DNA of 64,000 nucleotides from Ipomoea triloba (lineage: Eukaryota > Streptophyta > Magnoliopsida > Solanales > Convolvulaceae). Position 1 is the first letter of the stretch. Each line of letters starts with the position of its first letter. The position numbers and the translations under genes are program-made. The stretch covers positions 295,601 to 359,600 of the forward strand of contig NC_044919.1 in the NCBI RefSeq assembly GCF_003576645.1. The letters run 5' to 3'. Positions 21,147 to 32,454 of the stretch are shown piece after piece. The notes under the pieces are model-generated. The model did not search any database. It had not been told where the DNA came from and worked only from the letters and a program-made list of their open reading frames with translations.

Positions 21147-21865
21147 TGATGGGTAAATATGCACATGTACTAGTCGGTCCGTAAATCACCTGTCCGTCAA
21201 CGGTCACCCAATCGGTCCGTCGACGGTCACCCAACCGGTCCGTCGGTCACCCAACCGGTCCGCATGATCGGAAGCAACATGCACGTGTACTAGTCGGTCC
21301 GTAAATCACTTGTCCGCCAACGGTCACCCAATCGGTCCGTCAACGGTCACCCCACCGGTCCGTCGACGGTCACCCAACCGGTTCGGCCGCATGATCGGAA
21401 GCAACACACCTTGTGGATTGGAGGCTCACGAGCGCAACAATAGCTTGATGTGACGACCGACAACTTTTCAGGAACAAGGGATCCGTGTTTTCTTCACCTC
21501 GAGTAACTCAACCACTTCGAGCAAACCAATGCGCATTTTGCGGAGTGACTATTCAGCCCATGCAAATATGCCCTCCACTTGCATATCAGACACCATGTGC
21601 ATAGTAAATCCACTTTGTATAAATATAGGGGTCATTCCCCTCACAGGGGGAGGAAGAGACATCAATACGACACTAATACACTTGTGATTTGCTCATTCGT
21701 CTCTCTTGCTCTCTCCTTATTACTGTTCGTCACCCGTAGAGCGATATAGCTTCGAACCGCTTGACCGGTAGACCGACCGTCTGACCGGCCGAGCGACATT
21801 CTTCACTACACGTAACACACGTATCCGTAGCGTAATCGTAGACCCCGTTTACATTTACGCTATCA
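21147..21865 (+). mobile_element. Solo LTR (719 bp) of an LTR retrotransposon
   Basis: Starts TGATGGG and ends TACGCTATCA, flanked by a 5-base duplication GGAAT (21142-21146 and 21866-21870). No primer-binding site or coding region follows the CA end, so it is a solo LTR left by LTR-LTR recombination. It has a promoter-like core: TATAAATATAGGGG at about 21617, then a GC-rich leader. The first third is made of tandem repeats (next entry). The duplication also rules out the nearby earlier TGATGGG at 21098 as the border. Confidence 0.85.
21161..21405. repeat. ~120-bp tandem repeat with nested CGGTCACCCAA units
   Basis: Two copies start at 21161 and 21281 (GCACATGTACTAGTCGG / GCACGTGTACTAGTCGG) and each ends ATGATCGGAAGCAACA. 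Inside each, a ~25-base unit (CGGTCACCCAA-CGGTCCGTC) is repeated about three times. It sits in the upstream region of the LTR. Confidence 0.85.
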
Positions 21866-23562
21866 GGAATCAAGCTGCTGCATACGATGTACTTCAAATC
21901 CATATTTTTTTCAGTTCAGAACGAAGAATGCATAAAAATTGCAGTGTTACAACTTTACAAGATATTTAAGGTAGTCATTCTTTTTCCTACTTTTAAGATT
22001 TATATTTATAGATAATTTATGATAACTCAATATTTATGGTAGAGTGCGTAATTAATGGGATGTGGAAGTGATTTAGGAAAGATTCATAAGATATTTAATA
22101 GGGAATAAGACATGATTTAGGTTGATTTTAATTGTCTTTCCATAATTATGCGATTGTTATTTAATTCTTTCATCCATCATCAAGGCTGATTGGTCAAGTC
22201 TCAAGGCTGAGTGCCTAGTCCGAGCACCAATCTGATTACCATAGCGTAACGTATCACTTAACTTAGTTGTTGACAGGCTTTAAATATTTTCAATAAGTTC
22301 ATTCTTCTAACATCAAGTTATTCGTAGTTAATTTAAATGCAAAATATTAACATTATGTTGAAATGAACTACCAAGAAAAGGAAAACAGATAAAGTGAGAT
22401 ACAAGAACTACAAACTAAATAAAGAAATAAAAGAGTCCTTCCTCGTTATACAATATAACATAATAGTACTTTTCTAACCATGATGTATTATAGAATTTTG
22501 TAAAATATACAAAGTATATGGGTAATCATACAGTGAGATTGTGAAAACTGGAAACTAGAAGTAAAAGAACGCATAATGTTGTGATCCTAGTTGAAGCCAA
22601 GAATTATACAAATGGTCCAACAAGGCAAGAAGTAATGTGAAGCAAAGACATAAAGTTGGTGGTCCATAGGCTATAACATGTTAGCTAAGGTGTGATGAAC
22701 ATCATTCGTGTCTGTCCCTCCTTCCCTCATTGCAAGGGCAATTTGGAAACGGTCGTTTACCAGTAGATAGATACATCTTTGTAATTAAATTTTTGCAGTA
22801 TTATTTAAATATAATTATGATATCGTTTTCTCGATAGAAGAAACAAAAGCAGAAGAAAACTACAGCAATCGAGGTCTTAAAATACCTACAAGACTAGCAT
22901 GCAACTCCCATAGGTATGACATACAGTATTGATTAGAACCAACTCATTACATTCTTATATGAAAATCATACTTAATTTTGGTTAGTCCCGAAGCCATGCA
23001 TGCACCTATTGGGACTTTTTCAAAGAGTAGTTGATGAGTTTGATTCTTTGTGAACAATACACTTTTGCAGAGAAACATGTGATTGATTTCTCAATAAGAC
23101 ATCTCAAAGTTTCTGTTAATGTGTACTATATAAGATACTGTCGAATCCTACATGTACTTTCTATTTAGTTATTTCTACTCATTCACTTTTATTTCCGGAT
23201 GTAACAATTGATGATTAATTATCTTTCTTATGGGTCTCAATAAAAATGTCAACATCAAAATTTGATGGGAGAGAGTAAAAACTGGGAGTAAGAAGAGTAG
23301 CATTTGCTGATCATGGTCCCCAGTAAACTGCATATCATATGTTAGTACCAAATATGTGAAAATCAGAATTCAGATTGGAGTACAATATTTTGTCCCCTGT
23401 AACCTCTTCTCAAACATTGGGCTTTATACCACAATTCAAAAGGGTGTTGTTCAAGGGCCTTGAAACTTGGATTTCAAGTTCATATCCACCATTTTTCTTA
23501 ACGGATTTACTTCTATTTGGACCATTTATATTACAACACTCCACTAGTCATTATTCCAGAGT

Positions 23563-23905
23563 AAGCATATGTTCTCTGTAATAGTTCGTATAACAAGTTC
23601 GATAACTATTTGCAAAAATTGAACTCTTGAATTTTTAATTTGAGAAGCGCAATGTGTCGTGTTGCCAAGGAATTGCTTAGAGATGGTTGTTTTCGTGTGA
23701 ATAGATATATTCATAGGGGATTTTGAATAAGCATCTGTCCTTATGTAATAGATTGTATAATAAGTTAAACTATTTACAAAAATTAAACTCTTATGATTTG
23801 AAAAATGCAATGAGGCGTGCCGACGGAGGATTGCTTAGAGATGGATAAGAAGCTCATATGTCAGCTTCTTGTTTTCGTGTGGATAGTTGTATTCATGGGA
23901 TTTTG
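23563..23905. repeat. Imperfect ~165-bp tandem duplication
   Basis: Copy A 23563-23725 and copy B 23729-23905 both run from AAGCAT through TTGCTTAGAGATGG to a TTCAT-GGGATTTTG end. Copy A lacks 24 bases that copy B has just after AGAGATGG. Copy B supplies the start of the small ORF. Confidence 0.7.
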
Positions 23906-24026
23906 TGTAAATGTTTGGTGTGAAAAGGACAACATGGCTATGAAATTCCCATTTGTGCTGTCTGTAAAGGACAAAACTACCAAATCCATTTCTTTAAGTA
24001 AATCGCATCAAACCATTTTATCTTAA
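23841..24026 (+). CDS. Possible small secreted peptide, unrecognised
   Basis: 61 codons starting MDKKLICQLLVFVWIVVFMG: a basic start and a long hydrophobic segment like a signal peptide or membrane anchor, then a Lys/Ser-rich tail. Could also be a first exon. No family recognised, composition is AT-rich, and a chance ORF is the leading alternative. The upstream ATG at 23817 would add eight residues. Confidence 0.2.
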   Translation: MDKKLICQLLVFVWIVVFMGFCVNVWCEKDNMAMKFPFVLSVKDKTTKSISLSKSHQTILS

Positions 24027-24398
24027 ACCTCAACAAGAAAAGGTTGGCACAATTTTTTTTTAAAAAAATGGCATAAACAAGGCAAAGATATCACATTGTT
24101 CACACGTTATTTTCCAACCTTCCCCGACAGGCCGACAAAACAATATACAGAACATTCACAACACTAGCCTAGTTAATTTAACATCCACTTAAATATAAGC
24201 TTAAATGACCACTCTGCTCTGATATAATAGCTCACAAATCACACAGCAGAAGTAAACTGCACTAGAAAGACTATGTGGAAAATGTTGTGTCACACAACCG
24301 AAGTAAACCGCACTAGAAAGGCGATATGGAAAACAAATGCAGGAGATGAAGAAAGTTTAGATGACAAAAGGTAAAGAAAAGGAATGAGTGCATGAATG

Positions 24399-25625
24399 TT
24401 AGGGAGTGATTTCAAGCCTGGGTTCGAAGCAGAAGCCGGTAAAGAGCTGAAGAGGAAACCGCTTTGTCACGGGGCATTTGTTTGACCACCTCCATTGTTT
24501 CTGCTCCACGTCGAAAATGAGGAGAGCGGGAGCTCCATAGCTCTGGATGTATACTAGGTTGTCTGTCCCGCTGCTAGCAAAGACATCGTCGAGCTCCCCA
24601 AAGCCTTGGAAGAACTTATGGGGCATACGGGCAATCTCTTGCCACTCCCTCCCTTTAAGCGCCCATATTCCAATACCTTTTATAATGTCAGGCCGGTCTC
24701 GTTTGGCAATCCCTCCCACCATTATCAAACTTTCCTTATGGTTCATCAGACGGCCACAGGTGAGGGAGCCTGGCACGGGGATGAAACTCCTCATCAAGGA
24801 ACCATGGGTCGGCCTGCTCGAGAGACTATAAGTGATTAGGCCATGGCGATAATCAGGGCGATCACCACCAGTAGAGTGGACCAAGAAGTACAAAACACCA
24901 TCACATATCACGCTATCATTCCCAGCTCTCCATCCACTTAAGGTCTCGGAAGTAGGAGTCTCCCACGTCATTGTTTCCGAGTCGTATATGTGGATAGAGA
25001 CATCCCACTGAAAGAAGTTTCCCGGAACTTGTTTCGATTTGACAACCGAGACACAGTAATTGACATTTACACTGCAAAGTCTCCTCTCTACCGAGATCCC
25101 CAATGCACTGTAGTCGGAATACTTAAGATCTCGAGGCTCCTCGATTCTCCTATGGCTTTTGGTTATAGGATTACAGACATATAGCTGGCTTCTGCTGTCA
25201 CTGTCCATGAAGCAAACCAGCCCGGAAGATGAAGCAATGAACCAATTTGATGCCTCGATACAAGGGAGTTCAATACTATGCCACTTCCTAAGGATTGGAT
25301 CATAGGCATAACCAACTGGCTCATCTGAGCTCGTGAACATGAAGTACCATGGTTTTCCTGAGGGGAACTGTGAGGAACTTTGCAAAAACCGTAATGAACT
25401 CACAGTCTCATTCCATCGTTTACAGACACAACCCGACCTGAAAATGCTGGCGATGGGCAAGCAGGCCAGAATGCGTTCCAACAATTCATCTGGCAATAAA
25501 TTTACAGGAACTTGGACAACTTCTTTATTGTCTTCATTGTTGAGTTTCGAGAATGAATCACACACAGCCTTATCTCTTGCGGTGCCATTAAGGCGATGAC
25601 TGACCCAAGATGATTCTCCATCCAT
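24399..25625 (-). CDS. HWS: F-box/kelch protein HAWAIIAN SKIRT
   Basis: F-box subunit of an SCF ubiquitin ligase. In Arabidopsis HWS controls organ growth, sepal fusion and abscission, and affects microRNA levels and target-mimic behaviour. Single coding exon, 408 aa from ATG 25625 (MDGESSWVSH); Arabidopsis HWS is about 411. The longer upstream frame is only intronic or leader sequence. The F-box spans about 41-80 (LLPDELLERILACLPIASIF...CVCKRWNE). A kelch/galactose-oxidase-like repeat region follows, with GYAYDPILRKWHSIELPC, SSSGLVCFMD, LYVCNPITKSHRRI and ESLIMVGGI. A 5' UTR intron is likely, with acceptor at 25645 (CAG) and donor at 26833 (AAAG then GTACAT), putting the first, non-coding exon above 26834. 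That exon falls in the segment present twice. Confidence 0.93.
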   Translation of the reverse strand: MDGESSWVSHRLNGTARDKAVCDSFSKLNNEDNKEVVQVPVNLLPDELLERILACLPIASIFRSGCVCKRWNETVSSLRFLQSSSQFPSGKPWYFMFTSSDEPVGYAYDPILRKWHSIELPCIEASNWFIASSSGLVCFMDSDSRSQLYVCNPITKSHRRIEEPRDLKYSDYSALGISVERRLCSVNVNYCVSVVKSKQVPGNFFQWDVSIHIYDSETMTWETPTSETLSGWRAGNDSVICDGVLYFLVHSTGGDRPDYRHGLITYSLSSRPTHGSLMRSFIPVPGSLTCGRLMNHKESLIMVGGIAKRDRPDIIKGIGIWALKGREWQEIARMPHKFFQGFGELDDVFASSGTDNLVYIQSYGAPALLIFDVEQKQWRWSNKCPVTKRFPLQLFTGFCFEPRLEITP

Positions 25626-25871
25626 TATGATGAAGAACAAATTCCTGTACAGCAAAAAGTATTGAAAGGAAAAGAGAGAACTCTTCAAATCAACTGAAAG
25701 GGAAAATCCAAAAGACTTGACAGGACTATTAAGCTAATATTCATTCATGAGTTCAACCAGCTAACAAAGTATAACATAATTCCCAGAATACAATTAAAGA
25801 AATTGGACAGCATGAAATAAACAACACCTGTTTCTTAGGAGGATGCATTTCAGTCCAACTATTCTTAAGCT

Positions 25872-26063
25872 GGGCAACCCTAGCCAAGTTAGACTATTGA
25901 TTTGGTAACCACAACTTTACAAGGGGACCTTCTTGGTTTGAGCCAATCAGCTATGGGCAAACTAGACTGTTTTACCTCCTTGTGGTCCTTTGCCGGCTAG
26001 GTCACAAGGCGGGGTTTACTTAATACAGACCCTTGGGTATGGGTTTCCCTCATCACCCAAAAA
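25872..26063 (+). mobile_element. tRNA-derived SINE in the HWS 5' UTR intron
   Basis: 192 bp flanked by a perfect 15-base duplication AACTATTCTTAAGCT (25857-25871 and 26064-26078). The head is GGGCAACCCTAGCCAAGTTAG (A-box-like), a B-box-like GGTTTGAGCC lies about 60 bp in, and the tail is GGGTTTCCCTCATCACCC then A7. Same family as 19848-19954 and the minus-strand copy at 3869-4088. Confidence 0.88.
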
Positions 26064-27590
26064 AACTATTCTTAAGCTCAATCCCCTTTGATCATAGCCA
26101 CATATTATCAATATACTATCCAGTCTAGAGAACCCACAGCACTCCTGTCAGTCTGTCACCTCCTTGAGGAAACACAAATACTGCTTATTTTTCCAGTTCA
26201 AGAACACAACTTAAGGTCTGCTAGCTCAGAAGCATAAATGAACCCTCAAAATTGTACAGTATGTAAAAACAATTTACTGAATCTTTATTAGCAGAAATGC
26301 AAGAAGAATTAAATATTTAACCAATGTTGATAGAAAGGTTATAAAGTTCTAATCTCATCTGAAAATACTAGACTGCAGAGTACAGAATGCTTCCATATAC
26401 AGCTAGACCATATCTGGATTAAAAAGCTTATCTGGGAAACAGATCACATCATTGTACCTCAATAACAAAAAGGTAAAATGGGTAAAAATGCAAGCTTCAG
26501 ACTTCAGACCGCAAAAAGTTAAAAATGCATTTAAAGATACCTGGCAGAAATGCAGAATGTGAAAAATGAAAAGCCCAGTAACAGTTCTCTCACCAATTTA
26601 AGTGGTATTCGATCCAAAAGAAAGAGTTTCGGAATTTTGGATTAAAAAAACGAAAGTGGAGCTAATTTTATTCTAAAACACACATGAAAATCGATCGCAG
26701 GTTGTCCTACAGTGACAGTTCACACCCAACAAACTCAAATTCATGCGAAGAAAACTACAAGAACAGATCTTGAAATCTGATTTTTCCCAAAAGAAGAAAA
26801 AACAAAGGAGGAATTAAATAATAAACGATGTACCTTTGCCGCGAACCGCGTCTTCTCAGATTGGCGAAGCGACTCGAGAGCGATCAGTGAAGTAAAAATG
26901 ACGAGAAAAGAAAACTAAAAACAAAACAAGAAACGAAAGGCAGGAGCTTTAGTCCCATACGGTAGAGCAACATTGAAGAACATTGAAGTACGAGGTGGGT
27001 CTCTTGGATTCTTCGTCAAAACACGATGAATATCCTTAAATAGGCGAAAGTTTGGATTTTTAGTTCAAAAGCATTGTCTATGTGTCTAGATATAGAAGGA
27101 GATAGAGAGCTTAGGGTCGGGGCTGTTCATGCTTTGTCTATAGGCTTCTTAGTTGTAGCAAAAACGACAGGTAGTGGAATGAAACAGAGGCGGTTTTTAA
27201 CAGGACATTGGAGTAGATAAACAGATTTTTGGTATAGAGTCACTCTCCTGTATAAGTACCGACCCATATGGCACGGTGTAAATCAAAGATTTTTGGTAAT
27301 TCTTTATAGGAAAATCTAAAATCGGTATCTCCAAGAAAGTATACAGGATGAATCTTATCTTATTATCCTAGTTGACAATGACTGTAAAAGGTACACAAAG
27401 TCTAGTTTGTCTAGCGCTAAGCGGTTCAAACCAAAAATACCAACAAACTGCTCGTATGGAAGTGAAATTTTAAACTATGTAGTTATTAACTAGGTTTTCT
27501 TTAGAGCGATCTCAACATGCATTTTTTGGAGTTTTTGTCGAGTTAGCCGGAAGAAATGAGAGAAAGAAAAAGAAAAGAAAAACAATTTTG
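25964..27590. repeat. 1.63-kb direct repeat, copy 1
   Basis: From AGACTGTTTTACC to ACAATTTTGACAAAA this is the same as 27613-29239 at a constant offset of 1,649 bases; checked at many points with no indel, and the only difference noticed is one base at the poly-A boundary. It covers the 3' half of the SINE, most of the HWS 5' UTR intron, its 5' exon and its promoter. It ends in poly-A and one N (27612). Confidence 0.92.
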
Positions 27591-27612
27591 ACAAAAAAAA
27601 AAAAAAAAAAAN

Positions 27613-29239
27613 AGACTGTTTTACCTCCTTGTGGTCCTTTGCCGGCTAGGTCACAAGGCGGGGTTTACTTAATACAGACCCTTGGGTATGGGTTTCCCTC
27701 ATCACCCAAAAAAACTATTCTTAAGCTCAATCCCCTTTGATCATAGCCACATATTATCAATATACTATCCAGTCTAGAGAACCCACAGCACTCCTGTCAG
27801 TCTGTCACCTCCTTGAGGAAACACAAATACTGCTTATTTTTCCAGTTCAAGAACACAACTTAAGGTCTGCTAGCTCAGAAGCATAAATGAACCCTCAAAA
27901 TTGTACAGTATGTAAAAACAATTTACTGAATCTTTATTAGCAGAAATGCAAGAAGAATTAAATATTTAACCAATGTTGATAGAAAGGTTATAAAGTTCTA
28001 ATCTCATCTGAAAATACTAGACTGCAGAGTACAGAATGCTTCCATATACAGCTAGACCATATCTGGATTAAAAAGCTTATCTGGGAAACAGATCACATCA
28101 TTGTACCTCAATAACAAAAAGGTAAAATGGGTAAAAATGCAAGCTTCAGACTTCAGACCGCAAAAAGTTAAAAATGCATTTAAAGATACCTGGCAGAAAT
28201 GCAGAATGTGAAAAATGAAAAGCCCAGTAACAGTTCTCTCACCAATTTAAGTGGTATTCGATCCAAAAGAAAGAGTTTCGGAATTTTGGATTAAAAAAAC
28301 GAAAGTGGAGCTAATTTTATTCTAAAACACACATGAAAATCGATCGCAGGTTGTCCTACAGTGACAGTTCACACCCAACAAACTCAAATTCATGCGAAGA
28401 AAACTACAAGAACAGATCTTGAAATCTGATTTTTCCCAAAAGAAGAAAAAACAAAGGAGGAATTAAATAATAAACGATGTACCTTTGCCGCGAACCGCGT
28501 CTTCTCAGATTGGCGAAGCGACTCGAGAGCGATCAGTGAAGTAAAAATGACGAGAAAAGAAAACTAAAAACAAAACAAGAAACGAAAGGCAGGAGCTTTA
28601 GTCCCATACGGTAGAGCAACATTGAAGAACATTGAAGTACGAGGTGGGTCTCTTGGATTCTTCGTCAAAACACGATGAATATCCTTAAATAGGCGAAAGT
28701 TTGGATTTTTAGTTCAAAAGCATTGTCTATGTGTCTAGATATAGAAGGAGATAGAGAGCTTAGGGTCGGGGCTGTTCATGCTTTGTCTATAGGCTTCTTA
28801 GTTGTAGCAAAAACGACAGGTAGTGGAATGAAACAGAGGCGGTTTTTAACAGGACATTGGAGTAGATAAACAGATTTTTGGTATAGAGTCACTCTCCTGT
28901 ATAAGTACCGACCCATATGGCACGGTGTAAATCAAAGATTTTTGGTAATTCTTTATAGGAAAATCTAAAATCGGTATCTCCAAGAAAGTATACAGGATGA
29001 ATCTTATCTTATTATCCTAGTTGACAATGACTGTAAAAGGTACACAAAGTCTAGTTTGTCTAGCGCTAAGCGGTTCAAACCAAAAATACCAACAAACTGC
29101 TCGTATGGAAGTGAAATTTTAAACTATGTAGTTATTAACTAGGTTTTCTTTAGAGCGATCTCAACATGCATTTTTTGGAGTTTTTGTCGAGTTAGCCGGA
29201 AGAAATGAGAGAAAGAAAAAGAAAAGAAAAACAATTTTG
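27613..29239. repeat. 1.63-kb direct repeat, copy 2
   Basis: Second copy of 25964-27590. It starts in the middle of the SINE immediately after the single N at 27612, then ends in poly-A followed by unique sequence (CACTACATGCC). The abrupt start at an N suggests an assembly joint rather than a biological duplication. Confidence 0.92.
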
Positions 29240-29261
29240 AAAAAAAAAAAAAAAAAAAAAC

Positions 29262-31005
29262 ACTACATGCCAAACTAGCGCGGTGCGTATAGGGCGCAAC
29301 AGTGTACGGGCGGATTGCCATATTTTTTATATAAGTATATATTTTGAACATCGAAATAGCATATTAACTTATTAATATCATCTTATAGGCAATTTTTTTT
29401 ACATGTTTGAAAGCCAATTTGCTACAAATCATTATAAATACATATAAATATTTTGTTCAACCTTGTATAGATGTTGGTCCATGGTACTCGTTAATAGGCT
29501 TAGGAATTAGGCCTCCATCCAATAAAAACATTAATCAACGTAAATGCATGAAAAACATTAGAATTATGGAGCAAGAGTGTGTTTTCGCTAGTCATGTTTT
29601 ATTATTCCTTAATCAAATAGGAGGATAAAAGGGGGACAAAAATCACAAAATGGTCAAAGTATAATCTCAACTAAGTGCCTCTCATAACAGTCCACTACAT
29701 GTTAGGCTATGGCCTATGGGTTATTGCCTATCGTCCCGTTAATAACGATAACAATAAATTACATGAAATGAGAAAAAAATAATTTACATAACACTAACCT
29801 AGTTTATGGGATGTTTGCCATTTGGTTTGCACTCACAAAACCTTTTTCCGTACAAAAAAAGTATACTTAATTAATTAATTTCATTAATATTAATATTAAT
29901 TAATTAGTCCATATATTATTAGAAGCCAAACGTAATAACCTTGATTTTTCTTTACTTTTATATTTACTTATTTATTTATTTATTTCGGCATTTTTTTAAT
30001 GAAAGTTAGGAGCAAGCAAACAAAAGAGAAGGAATGGAACATATTGGTTGCAGCGTCGCAGAATATGCGATCCAATGCTAATCTCAAAAAATACATTCTT
30101 TAGTTATTTTATTCTAATTTAATAAATACCATTAATTAAAAGACAAAAGCAATTAATTAAAAAATTCGTTTCTTCTTTGTCGCTAATAATGCGGTCAGTG
30201 CGATGCTCATCGACGGTACGATCCAGTTCAGCAATCACAGATGGATTTTACCTTTTCTTTATTATTTTTTATTTTTTTCCTTTTCATAGGCACATTGATT
30301 TGATCTAATTCAAGAACCTATGCACTCTAAAATAATAATAATAATAACAATAATAACGATAACATACATGTGCCTTGTGTTGTGATTGTGTGTCTTGTGT
30401 TATGAAATGATGTACCTTACGAGTATGAATTTTGTATCTCGTCGTTTTGATTCAGAGTTCATAATGCTATGTAGACTCTGATCCGTGATATAAATGACCA
30501 ATTACTCTAGGTCAACCTTGCACTATTCGGTGCAAATCCAAAACTTCACCCATTTAGTTTAGGATTATACTAAATAAAAAGGTACCCTTAGAATTTGATA
30601 AATAAATCATTATATAATATGTGATTACATACTAGCTAATAAAAATATTAAATTATTTTTTTTGAAGAGAAGATAAATTTTATTAATTGAAGAAAAAAGT
30701 AAAAAACTATGAATATAGTCAGGTAAAACATCATTTCAGTACTCAAATTCATCCGAGTGACATAAATTAGCACTCCTAACTAAAGTATGAGCAATTGAGC
30801 ATTCTCATTTATCACACTTCTTACAAATTTGAAATATTAAATCATTTAAAAATATTAGAAACTTCAAAAAGTCAGCTGCATATAGTAAGTGGGAGCCCCA
30901 CTGTGAACCTTGTGACCCTCTTTTCCAGCCAAGAAATATTTGAGTCATGACTCATGCCTCACTTTCAATAGTTCCAGTACGTTGGTACAAATTATTAGTT
31001 TATCA
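29262..31005. other. Intergenic AT-rich spacer
   Basis: No gene recognised. Contains TTAATTAAT and TTTATTTATT runs near 29869-29985 and an (AAT)n run near 30331. Possible ORFs at 29139 and 29407 are short and low in complexity. Confidence 0.5.
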
Positions 31006-31014
31006 TTATTATAA

Positions 31015-31855
31015 GAGTTAATACCACAAATAGTCCTCTGACTATTGGGCTAGTACTCATTTTAGTCCTCGACTTTCAATTCGACCACAAATGGTCCTCT
31101 GACTTTTATTTTTGACCACAAATAGTCCTATGTTAAAATTTCTGTTAAATAGGTGTTAAATTTAGGGGTAATATCGTCAAATTGATTAATATTATTATGA
31201 TTACTTCTTTTTTAGAATTATATGACAACATAATTAATTTCAAACATTAATAAACATTAAGTTAATAAATATAAAAACAAAATGGTCATGGCAAATTACA
31301 TAAATGAACAAATTAAATAAATCTTCATAATTAATGTTCTTAATTTGTACTTGATTAATTATATTAATTCAACGGTGGTGACTTTCAGTTATGTCCTAAA
31401 CAAAATGTTTGATCGATTAATGAAGAGTGAAAACTATTAATCGGCCATGTATGAACAACCATGAAAATGATGGAAGCAATGTTTTTAAAAAAAAATTCTT
31501 CCATTTTAATATATTGGTTAAATTAAAATAGATAGCTTTAATATTAAATCTTCATTTTGTATGCATAATTACAAGAATAAGGTGTATTGTCTTTTTATTT
31601 AGGAGTATTTATATTTGTTAATTGTTTCAATTATGCTTGTTGGTGAAAATTCTAAACATTTTTATTTTATGACCATTATATATATCAATTTGACGATAAT
31701 ACCACTAGATTTAACACTTATTTAACAGACATTTTAATGGAGGACTATTTGTGGTAAAAAATGAAAGTCAGGGGACTATTTGTGGTCGAAATGAAAGTCG
31801 AGGACTAAAAGGAGTACTACCCCAATAGTCAGAGAACCATTTGTGGTATTAACTC
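31015..31855. mobile_element. Non-autonomous Mutator-like element (841 bp)
   Basis: Long terminal inverted repeats of roughly 100 bp, starting GAGTTAATACCACAAATAGT and ending in the inverse (ACCATTTGTGGTATTAACTC), built of repeated ACCACAAATAGTCC motifs. A perfect 9-base duplication TTATTATAA flanks it (31006-31014 and 31856-31864), the length typical of Mutator superfamily elements. The AT-rich interior has no transposase ORF. Confidence 0.88.
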
Positions 31856-32039
31856 TTATTATAATGTTATAGTACTACATATACAATATAACAATAACAA
31901 TAATAATAAAATAATATTATAAATTGGACAACTCCAAATCCAATCTTGGTCAGTAATTTGTCCTATTATGTTGAGAATGTGCTGTTCGTTTACATTACAA
32001 ACTACACATGCAATTGGACACTGATGATATACATTTGCA

Positions 32040-32444
32040 GGGTTATTGACTTGAATAGGCAACAATTAAGTGGAGTGGATAAAGATGAATAATTTTTAAA
32101 AATTGGATATTTTTAGCAAAATTCATTTGGAACTTGCATGTGTTTGTCGTCAGAATTCAGAAACGCAAGTTCCAAAGGAGTTTATTTAATTTTTTAACGT
32201 AAAATACGAGAAATGCAAATCGTACTTGTGTTTCTCCTATAAATACAAGAAATCCAAGTACAACTTGCGTTTTTTTGTATTTCACGCTAAAAAAGTGATT
32301 TTAAGAAATCGAAGAAACTCTTTTTGGACTTGTGTTTCTGACGACAAACACAAGTCACAAAGGAGTCTGGCTAATATCCAAGTTTTTAAAATTGTCCATC
32401 TTTATTCACTCTACTTCGTTTTTGCCCATTCAAGTCAATAACCC
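32040..32444. mobile_element. Fold-back MITE (405 bp)
   Basis: Ends are inverted (GGGTTATTGACTTGAATAGG and CCCATTCAAGTCAATAACCC), and the inverted match continues inward through AAGTGGAGT/ACTCTACTT and CAAGTTCCAAAGGAG/CACAAGTCACAAAGG, so most of the element could fold into one hairpin. Flanks are TACATTTGCA (32030-32039) and TACACTTGCA (32445-32454), a 10-base duplication with one mismatch. Superfamily uncertain, Mutator-like possible. Confidence 0.75.
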
Positions 32445-32454
32445 TACACTTGCA

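Larger units (their letters stand above)
21871..24398. other. Gene-poor spacer before HWS
   Basis: 2.5 kb of AT-rich sequence with no conserved gene recognised. It holds a local duplication (23563-23905) and a small possible ORF (23841-24026), both listed separately. Confidence 0.5.

Noticed and set aside
21161..21405. CRISPR-like regular repeats
   Set aside because: Tandem without unique spacers, in a plant solo LTR.
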